Source: Pediococcus pentosaceus (GTDB taxonomy: Bacteria; Bacillota; Bacilli; Lactobacillales; Lactobacillaceae). From it: 64,000 nucleotides of DNA. Positions within the stretch are counted from its first letter, which is position 1; each line of letters begins with the position of its first letter. A model generated the notes under the pieces. That model was not told the DNA's origin, searched no databases, and saw only the letters and a list, made by a program, of their open reading frames with translations. The position numbers and the translations under genes are program-made. Below are positions 27,862 to 37,117 of this stretch, in pieces. The DNA is taken from NCBI RefSeq assembly GCF_001437285.1, contig NZ_JQBF01000006.1, positions 1 to 64,000 on the forward strand, given 5' to 3'.

Positions 27862-29211
27862 CTAATATAGTAAAGTGTCTTTTTTTGATACAAAACTCAA
27901 AGCGATTACACAGTAACTTAAAGATACAATCCAAGCCAATTGATTAGAGTAACAGATCATAGTATAACTGAGTGATGTAATTGCTAAATATCCACCAATG
28001 GACCTTCCGATTAATTCACCAACTCCAGAAATAACAGCATACATACTATGTCCTAATCCTTGTAGGGTGTTTCTGAATATCATAAGACTTCCGTGAATAA
28101 TAAAGAAATAGCTTACAATGGTTAGATATTGATGAGTCATTGAAAATACTGGTCCCTTACTAACACCTAAAACTAGGTTAATAATCGGTTTTTTTAAAAA
28201 TAAAATAAGTATAAAGGAAAAAAGGGACCAAATAATTTGGATAGTTAAACTTGCTTTGATACCATTTTTTAATCTAGCTGATTGTTTAGAACCATAATTT
28301 TGTGCCATATATGTAGCAACGGCTGCCCCTACACTTTCCATAGGAAGTGTGAATAATTGACGAATTTTATCACCAGCGGATTGTGCTGCAACGGCATAGA
28401 TACCTAATGAATTGATAGCATTTTGCATAACAATGGCCCCCAGCGCAGAAATAGAGTACTCCACTCCCATTGGAAAACCTATGATACAAATATGCGTAAA
28501 AATTTGAAAATTAAAAAAATTACGAGAAAGTGAAATTTTAACAAACGAAGGATGTTTAATGTAATACACAATATTTAAAATACCAGCGAAAAATTCACTA
28601 ATAACAGTGGCAATAGCAATACTATTTAGTCCAAGATTGAAGAATAAAATAAAAATTAAAGCTAAAACAATGTTTATAGCTAAAGATAGAATTAAGAAGA
28701 AAAAAGGATGTTTAGAATCACCTTGAGCTCGTAGGATACTCGAAGAATAATTATATAGAATATTGGATGGAATTCCGCAAAAAGAAATCATAGTAAAATT
28801 TGTTGCGATAGACATGATTTCTTGAGGTGTATTCAAAATTTCTAACAGATAACCAGCCACCATAATCATTAGGGGAGTAATTGTAAGAGTTAATACTAAA
28901 CAAATTAGTGAGCCATTAAATAAGTCTTTTTTTATAGCGTCATGGTTTTTAGCACCAAAATCTTGCGATAACGGAATGCTAAAACCTATACAAGAGCCTT
29001 GAATAAAACCCAAAACTAAAAAGCTTAAAGGGTAATAAGCTCCAATTGCTGCTAATGCATCAATTCCAAGAAATCGAGAGACAATTATTGTATCGATAAA
29101 GTTATATAATTGTTGGAAAATACTTCCCCCAATTAAAGGCATAGAAAAAATAAGAATTTTAATGAAAGGTTTACCCTGGGTTAAATCGGCATTAAGTTCT
29201 TTAGAAGTCAT
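27862..29211 (-). CDS. MATE-family efflux transporter
   Basis: A 449-residue membrane antiporter of the multidrug and toxin extrusion family with 12 predicted helices. Family features include the opening IKILIFSMPLIGGSIFQQLYNFIDTIIVSRFLG, which resembles NorM/DinF cores, and the second half repeat VEYSISALGAIVMQNAINSLG. GGAG lies 8 bp before the ATG. It is single, divergent from the uxuB operon, and a degenerate sugar-acid palindrome (29247-29260) lies 36 bp upstream of its start, so it may belong to the same regulon. Whether it exports a drug, a metabolite or a sugar acid is unknown. Confidence 0.88.
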   Translation of the reverse strand: MTSKELNADLTQGKPFIKILIFSMPLIGGSIFQQLYNFIDTIIVSRFLGIDALAAIGAYYPLSFLVLGFIQGSCIGFSIPLSQDFGAKNHDAIKKDLFNGSLICLVLTLTITPLMIMVAGYLLEILNTPQEIMSIATNFTMISFCGIPSNILYNYSSSILRAQGDSKHPFFFLILSLAINIVLALIFILFFNLGLNSIAIATVISEFFAGILNIVYYIKHPSFVKISLSRNFFNFQIFTHICIIGFPMGVEYSISALGAIVMQNAINSLGIYAVAAQSAGDKIRQLFTLPMESVGAAVATYMAQNYGSKQSARLKNGIKASLTIQIIWSLFSFILILFLKKPIINLVLGVSKGPVFSMTHQYLTIVSYFFIIHGSLMIFRNTLQGLGHSMYAVISGVGELIGRSIGGYLAITSLSYTMICYSNQLAWIVSLSYCVIALSFVSKKDTLLY

Positions 29212-29246
29212 GATTTTTCTCCATATTTTTTTGATTAAAATGCAAT

Positions 29247-29260
29247 ACAGGTATATCAGT
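29247..29260. promoter_or_regulatory. Degenerate sugar-acid palindrome near the MATE gene
   Basis: ACAGGTATATCAGT matches 12 of 14 positions of ACTGATATATCAGT. It lies 36 bp upstream of the MATE start codon on the opposite side from uxuB. Confidence 0.5.
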
Positions 29261-29353
29261 TTATAGGCATTAAGGGTTATTTAACATTAATATACAGGGT
29301 AATCGAAAAAATTTCTAGTTAAAATTTAAGCTAAAATAAGGAATAATCTGCTA

Positions 29354-29413
29354 TTGACAGCTTTTTTTTATGTGATAAAATGAAAGCGTATTCAACGATA
29401 CTAGTATATCAGT
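29354..29413 (+). promoter_or_regulatory. uxuB operon promoter with cre-like box and palindrome
   Basis: TTGACA (29354-29359) and TAAAAT (29376-29381) are 16 bp apart. TGAAAGCGTATTCA (29381-29394) matches cre at 13 of 14 positions, and ACTAGTATATCAGT (29400-29413) matches the sugar-acid palindrome at 12 of 14. Both lie over and just after the transcription start region. Confidence 0.7.
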
Positions 29414-29461
29414 TGTCGATTATCAATTATCAATAAATACGTAATGGAGGGTTTGAGAGTT

Positions 29462-31084
29462 ATGGTTAAAATTACTGATGATTATCTAACTAATGGTAAT
29501 TATTTTGCTGAGTTAGGTATAAAAGTACCAATGTATGAACAAGATACTATTATTAAAAAAACGAAGGAATCGCCTCGTTGGGTTCATTTTGGTGGTGGAA
29601 ATTTATTTCGTGCTTTTCACGCAGCAATTGCTAATAAGTTAATCAATGATAAAAAAATGGAAACGGGCGTAACTGTTGTAGAAACTTATGATCAAGCAGT
29701 CATCCCTGATGTATATGATAAATATAATAATCGCGTGGTACGCGTTATTACGAAAGCGGACGGTACACAAGAACGTGAATTGTTTGCTTCAGTCGGAGAA
29801 GCAATCTTTGCTGGTCCAACTGATGCAGGCCAAAAGGGTTTCGAACGGCTAAAAGAAATTTTTGCAGCGGATAGTTTACAAGTCGTTTCTTTTTCAATTA
29901 CAGAGAAAGGATATAATCTAAAAAATGGCGCTGGTGAATACTTCCCAGTTGTGGCAGAAGATTTAGAAAATGGTCCTAAATATCCTAAAAATAACATGAC
30001 AACTTTGGTGAGCCTCCTCCTTACACGCTACGAAACTAATGTCAAGCCATTGACTTTACTGAGTACAGATAATTTTTCACAAAACGGAGATCGATTAAAG
30101 TCAACGGTGTTAGAAATAGCTAATGCTTGGAAAAATAATGGCTTTGTTGATGAAAGTTTTATCAACTATTTGTCGGATAAGGATAAAATTTCCTTCCCAT
30201 TATCAATGATTGATCGTATTACTCCTAACCCATCCGATAAGATTTCAAATGATTTAAGTGAGGATGGATTTGAAGATGCAGATATATTACACACACCGCA
30301 GCATACTAATATTGCTGCATTTACTAATACCGAAGAGGCACATTATCTAGTTGTTGAGGATAGTTTTCCGAATGGACGTCCTAAATTTGAAAAAGCCGGC
30401 GTAATTATGGCAAGCCGAGATACGGTAAATGCTGCTGATGAAATGAAAGTTACTACTTGTTTGAATCCTTTACATACTGCATTGGCAATATTTGGATCAG
30501 TGCTAGGGTTTAAATCAATTGCTTCAGAAATGGAAGATGAAGATCTAGTAGGTTTGATTAAGAAAATCGGATATACAGAAGGATTGCCGGTGGTTAAAGA
30601 TCCTGAGGTGATTAATCCGAAAGAATTTATTGATGAATTAGTAACTAAACGTTTACCAAATCCATACATTCCAGATACACCTCAACGGATTGCGACGGAT
30701 ACTTCACAAAAATTAGCAATTCGTTACGGGGTTACTATTAAACATTATGTTCAAACACCAGCACTTGATCCTAAGAATTTAAAGTTTATTCCATTGGTAA
30801 TTGCAGCTTGGTTACGTTATTTAATGGCAATCGATGATAGTGGAGAAGAATTCCAACCAAGTCCAGACCCGTTATTCAACGAGCTACACGAACAAGTTAA
30901 AGATATAAGTTTTGGAAATGCTGATGGCATTCACGATAAAGTAATAAAAATATTATCCAACGTAGATATATTCGGAGTTGATTTATACCAAGTTGGCTTA
31001 GCAGAGAAAATTGAAGCTGACTTTAAGAGTATGTTAACTGGTAAAGGTGCTATTAAATCAACATTGCATAAGGCTTTGCAATAA
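29462..31084 (+). CDS. uxuB: Fructuronate reductase / mannitol dehydrogenase family
   Basis: An NAD-dependent long-chain polyol dehydrogenase of 540 residues. The cofactor site is WVHFGGGNLFRAFHAA near the N terminus; the catalytic region is VTTCLNPLHTALAIFG, carrying the conserved asparagine and histidine of the family. In this neighbourhood, with uxaC and uxaE, reduction of D-fructuronate to D-mannonate is the most likely reaction. Tagaturonate reductase (UxaB) belongs to the same superfamily and cannot be fully excluded. The ATG at 29462 is preferred over 29444, because the latter lies inside the GGAGGG box. It leads an operon with a 2-hydroxyacid dehydrogenase and a small protein. Confidence 0.85.
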   Translation: MVKITDDYLTNGNYFAELGIKVPMYEQDTIIKKTKESPRWVHFGGGNLFRAFHAAIANKLINDKKMETGVTVVETYDQAVIPDVYDKYNNRVVRVITKADGTQERELFASVGEAIFAGPTDAGQKGFERLKEIFAADSLQVVSFSITEKGYNLKNGAGEYFPVVAEDLENGPKYPKNNMTTLVSLLLTRYETNVKPLTLLSTDNFSQNGDRLKSTVLEIANAWKNNGFVDESFINYLSDKDKISFPLSMIDRITPNPSDKISNDLSEDGFEDADILHTPQHTNIAAFTNTEEAHYLVVEDSFPNGRPKFEKAGVIMASRDTVNAADEMKVTTCLNPLHTALAIFGSVLGFKSIASEMEDEDLVGLIKKIGYTEGLPVVKDPEVINPKEFIDELVTKRLPNPYIPDTPQRIATDTSQKLAIRYGVTIKHYVQTPALDPKNLKFIPLVIAAWLRYLMAIDDSGEEFQPSPDPLFNELHEQVKDISFGNADGIHDKVIKILSNVDIFGVDLYQVGLAEKIEADFKSMLTGKGAIKSTLHKALQ

Positions 31085-31118
31085 AAAACTATTCTTTTAA
31101 GAAAGTGTGGAAAAGGTA

Positions 31119-32114
31119 ATGACAGAATACAAAATAGCAGTTGTTAATTCTAGTAGTTTTGGACAAGTTTTTAAAGAGCATTGGCAAGAATTAGAAGAAA
31201 TCGGAACGGTAGATCGTTTTATGGTGGACCCTAATATACCTGGTTCTGAATTGGCTGAAAAACTACGCGGTTATAATATTATTGTTTCTAGCGTAACGCC
31301 ATTCTTCAAAAAAGATTTCTTCGATAATAAAGATGAATTATTATTAATTTCACGCCATGGTATTGGTTATAACAACATTGATTTGAAAGCTGCTAAGGAA
31401 CATGGTACAAAGGTTACAATTGTTCCTCCATTGGTAGAGCGTAATGCGGTTGCAGAGAATGCTTTAACTAATTTGATGGCACTTGTACGACAAACAGGTG
31501 CTGCGGCTCAAAGAGTTAAGGATGATCATTATGAAGACCGTGCTCAGTTTATGGGACATGAATTTTCTGACAAACAATTTGGTGTAATTGGTTGCGGAAA
31601 CATTGGTAGTAGGGTGGCAGAGTTATTTAGTTTCTTTGGGAAAGATGTCATGGTAACCGATCCTGATCCTCATGCTCCAGAAGGCTGGTTTGAAAAACAT
31701 CCTAATATCAAACGGGTAGAATTAGATGAATTACTAGCAAACTGTGATTATATTTCTTTGAATGCGTCATTAAATGCAACCGATCAACACATGATCAATG
31801 CTGAAACTTTAAATAAAGCTAAAAAGGGTGTTTTCTTTGTAAATCATGCTCGAGGAGCCTTGATTGACGAAGAAGCAATGTTGGATGCAGTAAAAGCTGG
31901 AAAAGTTGGTGGCTATGCAGCTGATACGATGGAAGTGGAGCCAGTGCGTGCTACACATCCATTCTTGAGTGATGAACATTTCTTGATTACACCGCACACA
32001 TCCGCATATACATATGAATGTTTACATGGTATGGGGGAAAAATGTGTATCAGATGTTAAAAATATGGTTAGCGATACTCCACTTGTCCGTGAATTGACAA
32101 AAAATGTTAAATAA
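31119..32114 (+). CDS. D-isomer-specific 2-hydroxyacid dehydrogenase
   Basis: A 331-residue NAD(P)-dependent enzyme with the split catalytic fold. Residues seen: LISRHGIGYNNIDLKAA (substrate loop), FGVIGCGNIGSRVAELFSFFG followed by VTDPDP, an acidic end that favours NAD, catalytic Arg in VNHARGALIDEEAM, and His in ITPHTSAYTYE. The operon context between a uronate reductase and a transporter suggests a sugar acid substrate such as 2-ketogluconate rather than lactate or branched-chain acids. The ATG at 31119 is chosen as the natural family start; GTG 31107 is possible. The specific substrate is inference. Confidence 0.83.
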   Translation: MTEYKIAVVNSSSFGQVFKEHWQELEEIGTVDRFMVDPNIPGSELAEKLRGYNIIVSSVTPFFKKDFFDNKDELLLISRHGIGYNNIDLKAAKEHGTKVTIVPPLVERNAVAENALTNLMALVRQTGAAAQRVKDDHYEDRAQFMGHEFSDKQFGVIGCGNIGSRVAELFSFFGKDVMVTDPDPHAPEGWFEKHPNIKRVELDELLANCDYISLNASLNATDQHMINAETLNKAKKGVFFVNHARGALIDEEAMLDAVKAGKVGGYAADTMEVEPVRATHPFLSDEHFLITPHTSAYTYECLHGMGEKCVSDVKNMVSDTPLVRELTKNVK

Positions 32115-32146
32115 CACATTATTAAATTACGTGGAGGAATTTAAAA

Positions 32147-32380
32147 ATGAATGATAAGAAAATTAAGATTGATCCAAACCAGTTTGCGCTAGCAGTAGTT
32201 GGGGGTTCTAAATTAGATAATCCAGATGATATTAGAGCAAGCAAAGATGGGTTGAAGCGCTATTTAGCAGCTTATATGCTAATTGAGGAATTTAATAAGT
32301 TAGAGTCAAGCCAATTCAAATTCTACAACAGAGAAGATCGTGAAATGTTGGCACAAGCGCTAAAAGGATTAAGACTCTAG
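32147..32380 (+). CDS. Small conserved-looking protein of the uronate operon
   Basis: A 77-residue soluble protein with no domain that I recognise. It starts with GTGGAGG ahead of the ATG, 32 bp behind the hydroxyacid dehydrogenase, and ends just before a hairpin, so it is truly part of the operon. The sequence has an early KIKIDPNQFALAVVGGSKLDNPD segment and a charged helical half (KRYLAAYMLIEEFNKLESSQFK in outline). It has no membrane segment or signal peptide. It might be an accessory or regulatory subunit of one of the operon enzymes, but this is unsupported. Confidence 0.75.
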   Translation: MNDKKIKIDPNQFALAVVGGSKLDNPDDIRASKDGLKRYLAAYMLIEEFNKLESSQFKFYNREDREMLAQALKGLRL

Positions 32381-32389
32381 TGATTCAGG

Positions 32390-32440
32390 GAGAACAACGC
32401 TAAATATTATTAAATTGAATAATGTTTAGCGTTTCTCTTG
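32390..32440 (+). terminator. Probable terminator of the uxuB operon
   Basis: AACGCTAAATATTATT and AATAATGTTTAGCGTT pair over about 16 positions with one mismatch, flanked by GGGAGA and TCTCTT that extend the stem. The T tract is weak, so read-through is possible. Confidence 0.6.
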
Positions 32441-32448
32441 AAAAATCA

Positions 32449-32478
32449 TTGAAAACGTTTTCTGTTTAGGTGTATGAT
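32449..32478 (+). promoter_or_regulatory. Promoter and cre-like box of the GPH-uxaE-uxaC operon
   Basis: TTGAAA (32449-32454) and TATGAT (32473-32478) are 18 bp apart. TGAAAACGTTTTCT (32450-32463) matches cre at 13 of 14 positions and could also be bound by the local LacI-family protein. No clear copy of ACTGATATATCAGT is present here. Confidence 0.6.
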
Positions 32479-32484
32479 GACACG

Positions 32485-32603
32485 TAGAAGGAGTCCAAAC
32501 ATCTGGGGCTGTTTAAGACTCTTTTGAGTGTCACAGACCACCTTTATTTTCCTAAAATGTTCTCGTGAACATTTTGGGAAAACTTGTTTCGGAGGGTGAA
32601 TTT
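32485..32603 (+). promoter_or_regulatory. Structured 5' leader with two hairpins
   Basis: The predicted leader of about 120 nt carries a terminator-like stem (AAGGAGTC at about 32487 with GACTCTTTT near 32517-32525, plus inner AAAC/GTTT pairs), and then a 16-bp stem (TTTTCCTAAAATGTTC with GAACATTTTGGGAAAA, loop TCGT, about 32548-32583) ending shortly before the ribosome binding site. This could be an attenuator or protein-binding leader. It matches no riboswitch class that I know. Confidence 0.5.
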
Positions 32604-34034
32604 ATGGCGGAAAATACGCATGCAAATGAAGTAAAAGTTTCTAAAAAAACAGATGTATTATTAAATGATTCAACTAAGAGAATCCCTAAATCACAACAAA
32701 TTGCATATGGATTTGGTGATATGGGTAACGGATTTATGTTTGACTTAGGTCAGGCTTATCTAACTAAATTTTGGATTGATGGTACGGGAATTTCGGCGGG
32801 AATCGTTGGGGCAATTTTTGCCTTCACCAAAATTTTTGATGCTGTTATGGATCCAATCGTTGGAGCCGCAGTAGATAATCGTAAAGCGGGCAAGCATGGT
32901 AAATTTAGGCCGGTGATGATGCTCTCAGCTATTCTACTAGCAATAATGACAGTTGTAACATTTACAATGCCACTTGGGTTAAGTATGAACCAGAAGATTA
33001 TGTATGCTCTTATCACGTACATGATTTGGGGTGTGTTTTACTCAATGACCAATGACCCGTACGGATCATTGGCTTCGGTTATGAGCCGTAATCTGGAAGA
33101 TCGAAGTTTCATGTCGACTACTCGTCAAATTGGATCAGTAGCAGCGCAATTGATTGCTGGGGTTGCATTCATCCCACTGATGACGGCTACTAGTGGTGGT
33201 CATCCGCTACACGGCTACACAATTTCTGCAGCCATCTTTGCAGTCGCGGGTGTGTTAGGATTCTTAGTTTGTTTCTTAGGTACACGTGAAAATCTTCATG
33301 TTAAACGTGCTAATGGTGAAAAAGAGGGGATGAAGGATTACTTAAAAGTTGTATTTACCAATGGACCTTTAGGAGCCTTGATTTTAATGACGTTGTTTAC
33401 TATCTCGGCTATGAATACTAATAACCAAATGATGGTCTTTTACGCTCAATATAATTTAGGAAATATTGGATTACAACCGATTATTAACTTTATCATGATG
33501 GGAAGTTCAGTCGCGGGTGTGTTTATGGTGCCAGCACTAACGAAGCATTTTGGACAAAAACGTACAGCGATTGTGAGCTTATTTATCGGAGCAGTTGCTA
33601 ACGCTATTAACTTTGTATTACCAACGAATTTATATACATTTATCTTATTTGTCACCATTGGTTACGTTGCGCTAGCTATTCCAAACGGTATCACATGGGC
33701 AATGGTATCTAACGTAATCGATTATGGTGAATGGCATACAGGCACTCGTAAAGAGGGTATTACATATGCAGCATTCAATTTCTCACGGAAAATCGCTCAA
33801 TCAATTGCAGCCTTAGTTTCCTCAGGGCTACTAGCAATAACTGGTTATGTAGCAAATCACGCGCAAACTAGTGCAGCTCTAAATGGTATTAAAATTGCAA
33901 TGACATTGTATCCAGCAATTTGTTTAGCACTAGCAGGGATAATTCTGTTACTCCTATTCCGTTTGGACGATGAGAAATTTACAAGAATTTCTAACGACTT
34001 AGATCATGGTCATTGGGAAAATGGAAATTTATAA
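32604..34034 (+). CDS. GPH-family hexuronide/uronate transporter
   Basis: A 476-residue cation symporter with about 12 helices. GYGFGDMGNGFMFDLGQAYLTKFWIDG-like opening residues, AFTKIFDAVMDPIVGAAVDNRKAGKHGKFRPVM, and the late VIDYGEWHTGTRKEGITYA are standard GPH motifs. It lacks an EIIA domain. ATG 32604 follows CGGAGGGTG; an in-frame upstream start at 32565 lies in the leader hairpin. Cotranscription with uxaE and uxaC makes glucuronate, galacturonate or their glycosides likely cargo. Confidence 0.85.
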   Translation: MAENTHANEVKVSKKTDVLLNDSTKRIPKSQQIAYGFGDMGNGFMFDLGQAYLTKFWIDGTGISAGIVGAIFAFTKIFDAVMDPIVGAAVDNRKAGKHGKFRPVMMLSAILLAIMTVVTFTMPLGLSMNQKIMYALITYMIWGVFYSMTNDPYGSLASVMSRNLEDRSFMSTTRQIGSVAAQLIAGVAFIPLMTATSGGHPLHGYTISAAIFAVAGVLGFLVCFLGTRENLHVKRANGEKEGMKDYLKVVFTNGPLGALILMTLFTISAMNTNNQMMVFYAQYNLGNIGLQPIINFIMMGSSVAGVFMVPALTKHFGQKRTAIVSLFIGAVANAINFVLPTNLYTFILFVTIGYVALAIPNGITWAMVSNVIDYGEWHTGTRKEGITYAAFNFSRKIAQSIAALVSSGLLAITGYVANHAQTSAALNGIKIAMTLYPAICLALAGIILLLLFRLDDEKFTRISNDLDHGHWENGNL

Positions 34035-34060
34035 AATAAATTTAGAAAGAGGCAATAATA

Positions 34061-35614
34061 ATGAATTTGAAAAATTTATTAACAGATGTAAAAACTTTAA
34101 TAGAAGACCGTAATGCTGATGTAGATAGTGGGATTTATAAACCATCTGTACAGATTGATCGTCGCAATGTTTACCTGATTTACCGTGAAGGTAGAAATAA
34201 GAGCTTGGTAGTATATGAAGATGCAAGAGCTATCAAAGATTTTCAAGCAGATGAATGCCTAATCGATGATGACTATGCTTTGATTAAGGCTCCACTTAAT
34301 TTCTTCAATAACAAAGCTTTAGCAAAACGTTTTGCATGGATTAATCCTTCATCACGTCATGGTCACAAATATACTTTAGGATTAGGAGATCGTTTGGGAA
34401 ATGCATCGAATGCACATCTCAAGTTACTAAAAGGAAAGGGAATCTTTCCTGTATTAGCTCAACAATCAATTCGTGAATTACTTTTGAGTAATCGTACGTT
34501 CACAGATGTAATTCAAGCAGCTTCTTGGTCTGTTTTTGAAGAAGGATATACGGATGGATGGGGCGCAGATGGTGATCATGTAAAGAACGCTTATGAAATT
34601 GATTATGCCGTTCGCTCTGGTGCAACAATGATTACCTTAGATTTGACGGAAAAGACTCATACAGAATTCTTGAATTACTCTGATGAAGATTTGGATGCAG
34701 AATACAATAAGTTATCAGATGAGATTCGTCATGGATTTGAGGAAAAATATCTAAACAAGAAATTTGACTTAGGTAATGGACAAACTGTTGAATTTACAAA
34801 TCGTGATTTAAAAGAATCCGTATTGGTATTCAACGAAGGGGTATTGTTTGCCGAATATGTAAATGAAAAATTTGTTAAACCATTTGCACTAGATTTTGAA
34901 ATTTCAGTTGATGAAACACCAGTCTCAACAACTCCTGCACAACACTATTTCTTTGCTAACGAGCTAGCTGATGCAAATGTTACACCAGAAACATTGGCAC
35001 CGCGTTTCTACGGTGAATTCCAAAAGGGGATTGATTACATTGGTGATCTTGCTCGTTTTGAAAAAGAGTTTGCTGAACATGAAGCAATTGCTGAAAAATT
35101 CGGTTATAAACTAAGCGTTCACTCTGGATCAGATAAACTATCAGCATATCCAATTATTGCTCGCTTAGCCAACGGTTACGGATGGCATGTAAAGACTGCC
35201 GGTACAAACTGGCTCGAAGCACTTCGAGTGGTCGCTCACGAAGATCCTAAGTTCATGTTAGAACTTTACAAGTTTAGCTATGATAATTTAGATGATGTTA
35301 AAGCATTTTATGTCTTTAACGCTCAAACAGATGGAAAGGCTCCAAAGCCAGAAACACTAACTGAAGATGACGTAAAAATGCTATTAGTGGATGATGATGC
35401 TCGTCAAGTATTGCACACAATGTATGGGTCAATATTAGGATATACAGTTAATTACAAGAACGTATATCGCGATCGTTTGTTTGACATTCTGGAAACACAT
35501 ACGGATGAATACGATAGGTTCCTGAATATCCATATGGCAGAACATGTTGACTTATTACAAGGTGTAGAAACAACTAAAGAAGCAGTTTTGGCTAAATATG
35601 AACCTAAAAATTAA
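34061..35614 (+). CDS. uxaE: Tagaturonate/fructuronate epimerase
   Basis: It should interconvert D-tagaturonate and D-fructuronate, joining the galacturonate branch to the glucuronate branch. The 517-residue protein matches the UxaE family described from Thermotoga TM0440: LGLGDRLGNASNAHL, FPVLAQQSIREL, ASWSVFEEGYTDGWGADGDHVK, FEISVDET, FYGEFQKGIDYIGDLARFE, YKLSVHSGSDKLSAYP and WHVKTAGTNWLEAL, with likely metal-binding His and Asp/Glu residues in them. It lies 26 bp after the transporter and 22 bp before uxaC. With it, one reductase (UxuB) can serve both uronates, so uxaB would not be needed. Confidence 0.9.
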   Translation: MNLKNLLTDVKTLIEDRNADVDSGIYKPSVQIDRRNVYLIYREGRNKSLVVYEDARAIKDFQADECLIDDDYALIKAPLNFFNNKALAKRFAWINPSSRHGHKYTLGLGDRLGNASNAHLKLLKGKGIFPVLAQQSIRELLLSNRTFTDVIQAASWSVFEEGYTDGWGADGDHVKNAYEIDYAVRSGATMITLDLTEKTHTEFLNYSDEDLDAEYNKLSDEIRHGFEEKYLNKKFDLGNGQTVEFTNRDLKESVLVFNEGVLFAEYVNEKFVKPFALDFEISVDETPVSTTPAQHYFFANELADANVTPETLAPRFYGEFQKGIDYIGDLARFEKEFAEHEAIAEKFGYKLSVHSGSDKLSAYPIIARLANGYGWHVKTAGTNWLEALRVVAHEDPKFMLELYKFSYDNLDDVKAFYVFNAQTDGKAPKPETLTEDDVKMLLVDDDARQVLHTMYGSILGYTVNYKNVYRDRLFDILETHTDEYDRFLNIHMAEHVDLLQGVETTKEAVLAKYEPKN

Positions 35615-35636
35615 TTAATCTAGGAGGATTAAGTTT

Positions 35637-37055
35637 ATGAAGTTTTTAGATAAGGATTTTTTACTCGAAAGTGATATGGCTAAGAAGCTTTTCCATGATT
35701 ATGCGGAAAAAATGCCAATAATTGATTTTCATTGCCATCTAAATCCTGAGGACATTTATGAAAATAAAAATTACCCTAACATTAGTCGGATCTGGTTAAA
35801 TGAGGGTACATATGGTGACCACTACAAATGGCGTTTAATGCGTGCCAATGGTATCGATGAAGAATTGATCACAGGTGATGGGGATGAATACGAAAAGTTC
35901 CTTGCTTGGGCAGACACGATTGAACATTCATACGGAAACCCTCTATACGAATGGACTCACCTAGAATTGAAACGTTTCTTTAATATTGACGAACGTTTGA
36001 CAGTCGAATCAGCTCCAAGAATTTGGAAGAAAGCTAACGAGCTTTTAGCAACAGACGATTTTAAGCCTCGTAACTTGATTAAAAATTCAGATGTAAAATT
36101 AGTAGCTACAACAGATGATCCAGCTTCTGATTTGAACTACCATAAGTTGTTAAAAGAAGAAGAGGAAACAAGTGGTTTTAGAACTCTTCCAGCAATGCGT
36201 CCTGATAAATTAATGCAAATTGAAAAACCAGGTTTTGGAGAATATTTAAATACACTTTCTGAAATTTCAGGAATTTCAATCAAGTCATTCGATGATATCA
36301 CAAAAGCTCTTCGTCAACGTTTTGAATTCTTTAGTGAAATGGGTGGACGCCTATCAGATCATTCATTGCCAACATATCATTTTGTTGAACTATCAGATAG
36401 TGAACTTGATCAAATCATTGCTAAAGCAATTAATGGTGAAAAACTAACTGGAGAAGAACGTGATGGTTACCTTACAGCTTTGCTTAAAGTATTAATGAGT
36501 TTGAATAATGAATTTGATTGGGTAATGCAATTCCATATCAATTCTGGACGTGATTTAAATACTCCAATGTATGAAAAATTAGGACCAGATACAGGATTCG
36601 ATTCAATGGGGACGCAGCCTGATATTGTAACTGGACTACAAAAATTACTAACAGAAATGTCAACAAAAGATATTACGCCTAAGATGATTTTCTATTCATT
36701 GAATCCAAATGATTGGATGGAAATTGCAACTCTTATGCAGTCATTCCAAGGCAAGACAAAGCAACGTCTTCAATTGGGTGCAGCTTGGTGGTTCAATGAT
36801 ACAGCTGAAGGTATGGACGAACAGTTACGTGTATTTGCTCAACAAAGTTTGCTACCTAACTTTGTAGGTATGTTAACTGACTCACGTAGTTTTCTATCAT
36901 ACCCACGCCACGAGTATTTCCGTCGCGTTTTATGTAACTTCTTAGGAAAACTATCTGAACAAGGAAGAATTCCAGAAGATACAGAAGTAATGGGTAAAGT
37001 TGTACAAGATATTTCATACAATAATGCTTATAAGTATTTTGGATTCTTTGATTAA
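35637..37055 (+). CDS. uxaC: Glucuronate (uronate) isomerase
   Basis: This amidohydrolase-fold enzyme converts D-glucuronate to D-fructuronate and D-galacturonate to D-tagaturonate. The 472-residue protein has [21 protein letters not shown] near the start with the two metal-site histidines, then ARLMRANGI-type substrate residues in [43 protein letters not shown] and the late [26 protein letters not shown] precedes the ATG. It is the last gene of its operon and is followed by a strong terminator shared with the LacI gene. Confidence 0.96.
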   Translation: MKFLDKDFLLESDMAKKLFHDYAEKMPIIDFHCHLNPEDIYENKNYPNISRIWLNEGTYGDHYKWRLMRANGIDEELITGDGDEYEKFLAWADTIEHSYGNPLYEWTHLELKRFFNIDERLTVESAPRIWKKANELLATDDFKPRNLIKNSDVKLVATTDDPASDLNYHKLLKEEEETSGFRTLPAMRPDKLMQIEKPGFGEYLNTLSEISGISIKSFDDITKALRQRFEFFSEMGGRLSDHSLPTYHFVELSDSELDQIIAKAINGEKLTGEERDGYLTALLKVLMSLNNEFDWVMQFHINSGRDLNTPMYEKLGPDTGFDSMGTQPDIVTGLQKLLTEMSTKDITPKMIFYSLNPNDWMEIATLMQSFQGKTKQRLQLGAAWWFNDTAEGMDEQLRVFAQQSLLPNFVGMLTDSRSFLSYPRHEYFRRVLCNFLGKLSEQGRIPEDTEVMGKVVQDISYNNAYKYFGFFD

Positions 37056-37065
37056 TTACTAATAT

Positions 37066-37117
37066 AAAAATAACGACTCTGGCTTGAATTTGGTTCAAGT
37101 CGGAGTCGTTATTTTTT
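37066..37117. terminator. Bidirectional terminator between uxaC and the LacI-type gene
   Basis: AAAAATAACGACTC pairs with GAGTCGTTATTTTT and the inner part adds TTGAA/TTCAA pairs. The lacI-type stop codon lies inside its right arm. Confidence 0.9.
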
